Source of the DNA: Daphnia carinata
Lineage: Eukaryota; Arthropoda; Branchiopoda; Diplostraca; Daphniidae
Reading direction: 5' to 3'
Assembly: GCF_022539665.2 (NCBI RefSeq)
Contig: NC_081333.1
Span: 9,484,971-9,548,970 of the forward strand
DNA: 64,000 nucleotides
Shown: piece by piece, positions 61,859 to 64,000 of the stretch
Layout of the letters: each line of letters begins with the position of its first letter
How positions within the stretch are numbered: position 1 is the first letter of the stretch
Notes under the pieces: generated by a model
What the model was told of the DNA's origin: nothing
The model's input: only the letters and a program-made list of their open reading frames with translations
Databases searched by the model: none
Translations under genes and position numbers: made by a program

Positions 61859-64000
61859 ATGCGCGTAAAAGTTGATCCTGTGTCCGTTGTTTGTTTGCAT
61901 TATCTGAGGCACGTAAATCTCATCTCACAGGGAATCGATTCCATTTATGGCCGCTTAAATAGCGCATCTGTAATAGTCGCGATAATAGTTGTAGTATTAG
62001 AAACATCTGCTTGCCTGCTGCCGTAATGGCAGGCTGCTAACTTGTATAAGCAGCAAGGGTGTCAGGATTTGGTTTACAGGCTGCCGTCGGCTGTTTTGCG
62101 GATGCTTTGTAATCCGGAACTCTCCTTTCGCTTTTGTGTTCCATCTTTCTTCCTACCACCGCTTAAACCACGAACATCCCCCCATCATTTCTCGTTCGTT
62201 CTGTACAGGGCTGTTCCCTTTGCCTTATCCCCACGAAAAAATAGTTCAGCAATTTGTGTTGCTTGGGAACATGGGCCTGCGTTATGTGCACTCCCTATGG
62301 ACTTTTGGGTTTCAGGGAACTCGTTACGGGTAGGCGGATGTAAGGGCACTGTTATTTTTCCCTGCTGTTCACGATGCAGGCTAGGTTGCCGATGCTAATG
62401 GCCACATCATTACATCATTGCTGTCATGTAACTGCACGAAAGATATCCTCCAGTTGCATATATTTTTTGTATCTCTTCCTTTATTCTGTTTCTAGACTTT
62501 GTTTCTACGTCAGCTGGATAACAACAAACGAACCGTTTGTACATCTTTATCGTTCTTTATCATGATTGAAAATACTAGCTGATACTCGTAAGCCCACTTT
62601 GCCGATGCTCCCTTTTGCATTATGTGTACTATGCCCTCGCTCCTAACGGGCGAGTTGGAATTGTTTCGTGATATCGCCTACTCGCCAATCATACCGGCCA
62701 CTGGAGACATATGTAATGCTTTGTCCTTATATGTATCACCGGTTAGCCCTCATCGGTTCTCGAGCTGCATCCATCATATCTCATCCGTTTTCTTGTTTCT
62801 TTCTGGCTCTTTGTGCTGTTTGTTTCGTCCAAACATATCCGTTTGTTGTTTGTTTCTTTTCTTTCTCGTCTCCTTCATCCGTCACAATCTCTGAGGGATC
62901 AAAGCGCATGTATCATCTTCGCTTTAGCCGTTGTCGGGACGTATTTATTATCCTCGCCCTTTTGTTTGTTTCCATCTAGGCGGTTTCTATCAACAAAGAG
63001 ATTGGTCTTTAGAAACTCAATCTTCCAGCAGCTCCTCGGCAACACTCTGAACCGCCAGCCAACAGTTTAGTGTCAATTTTATCTTGCGACATGTCTAAGA
63101 AAAAGGAACAAACAACACAGATCTCAAATTTCGTTGATTCCAATTTTATTATTGACACCATGCAAAAATTGAATTAGAAAAACGTCCAAATAAAAAGACA
63201 ATAAGAAACTAACACCAATAGCGCCAACACCTAAAAGAACTAGGAATTCATTGCCAAGAATTCTTTTCTCTCGCATTTCCTATTCTTTTTATTTTTTTTT
63301 TTTTTTTTTGTTTTTTTGCTCTCCGCACTATGCGGACATGGAGAATTACGTATACATGGTACAAAAGTAGTAGCAGCCGGCGGACGAGAGATAAACGATG
63401 CGAGAGACGTCTCTACCGATTGAAATTGCGCAGAACGAGGAGAGATAGAGATGAATAGAACTGCGAAGAGAAAGCGGACAAAAGTCCCAACTCGTTTGGC
63501 TTTTTGTCTTGTGATGCGGCCCATGTGCTGGCGTGTGTGTCGTTGCTGCGAGCCTTGACGACGTAACCAGCGGCAGAGATTCTATTTTCAGTTCTGGCCG
63601 TTTCCTACCTCGTATTCTCCCATTGCTATACGTAGTCCCGTTTACCTTGGTTGGTTTTTTACGGCCGCTTGATGGTCGTTTTTTTCTCTCTTCCATATTG
63701 TTAATTTGCGTCTCTACTGGCTGTACCCCAAATGAAATGTGTTACACCCGATTGCACATGGCATCTCATTCGTTGCGTGTAGGGGGTCATTCATTTGAGC
63801 GACATGGACACAACACACACGGCACAGCTGTAGATGCAAGCCGCAGCGGCTGTGAATCTTTCACAGTTGTACAGCCTTCCCAAAATAACATGCAAGATTG
63901 CAAATATATTCCCTGCTTCCTTTTTATTTCTTTCATATGCTCCCCAATATTCGAATAGGGAATAAATTCAAACATCTATCGTCTGCTTTTAATCTTTTTT
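61859..64000. other. Intergenic region to the window end, no gene recognised
   Basis: Plus-strand pyrimidine-rich DNA with overlapping open frames of 60-140 codons on both strands at 62.0-63.1 and 63.2-63.96 kb. None shows a recognisable domain, and frames on opposite strands overlap each other, as expected by chance in biased sequence. Confidence 0.5.

Noticed and set aside
62042-63070. Several 90-118-codon plus-strand frames
   Set aside because: They overlap in different frames, are rich in Ser/Phe/Cys from pyrimidine-rich DNA, and show no domain or splice support.
63346-63958. Opposing frames of 116 and 141 codons
   Set aside because: They overlap on opposite strands. The minus-strand one is basic and low-complexity, the plus-strand one lacks family features. 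Chance frames in biased sequence are more likely.

Overview
This is eukaryotic, arthropod-type genomic DNA. Genes are split by many short introns (most about 60-150 bp), intergenic DNA is AT-rich with long poly-T/poly-A and GT microsatellites, and the proteins closely match insect and crustacean families. The compact introns, intron-rich genes and small crustacean-style gene spacing suggest a branchiopod such as Daphnia; this is inference, because no marker sequence proves it.

Layout. 1-4.9 kb: no gene recognised. 4.9-10.2 kb (+): a GPI-anchored-type Ly6/uPAR (three-finger) protein whose third coding exon exists as two tandem, phase-matched, apparently mutually exclusive versions. 10.2-19.9 kb: no assignable gene, probably upstream regulatory DNA and leader sequence of the next gene. 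19.9-25.5 kb (+): the B/PR55 regulatory subunit of protein phosphatase 2A (twins), with three candidate alternative first coding exons that all splice in the same phase to one common exon. 29.8-31.6 kb (+): a small TATA-box gene encoding an unrecognised 79-residue protein, with a multi-exon leader that itself holds a spliced 50-codon ORF. 31.6-33.5 kb (-): FBXW4, an F-box/WD-repeat protein, tail to tail with the small gene. 33.5-41.6 kb: divergent promoter region and probable RhoBTB leader exons. 41.6-48.2 kb (+): RhoBTB, 14 coding exons, including a 24-nt micro-exon and a probable GC-AG intron. 49.8-51.6 kb (-): an acyl-CoA delta-9 desaturase with all three histidine boxes. 52.3-52.6 kb (-): an isolated terminal coding exon with a C-terminal hydrophobic anchor. 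52.6-54.2 kb and 60.8-61.7 kb: copies of an AT-rich interspersed repeat, the second flanked by a 170-bp direct duplication. 54.3-58.0 kb (+): NFXL1, an NFX1-type zinc-finger protein with a RING-like N-terminal domain, coiled coil and C-terminal membrane anchor. 58-64 kb: no further gene recognised.

The genes do not form one pathway. They cover cell-surface signalling (Ly6), signalling phosphatase control (PP2A-B), ubiquitin ligase substrate adaptors (FBXW4 and the BTB-domain protein RhoBTB), lipid desaturation and an NFX1-type zinc-finger membrane protein. Exon coordinates were worked out by hand from splice consensus, reading phase and family similarity. Untranslated ends are mostly uncertain.
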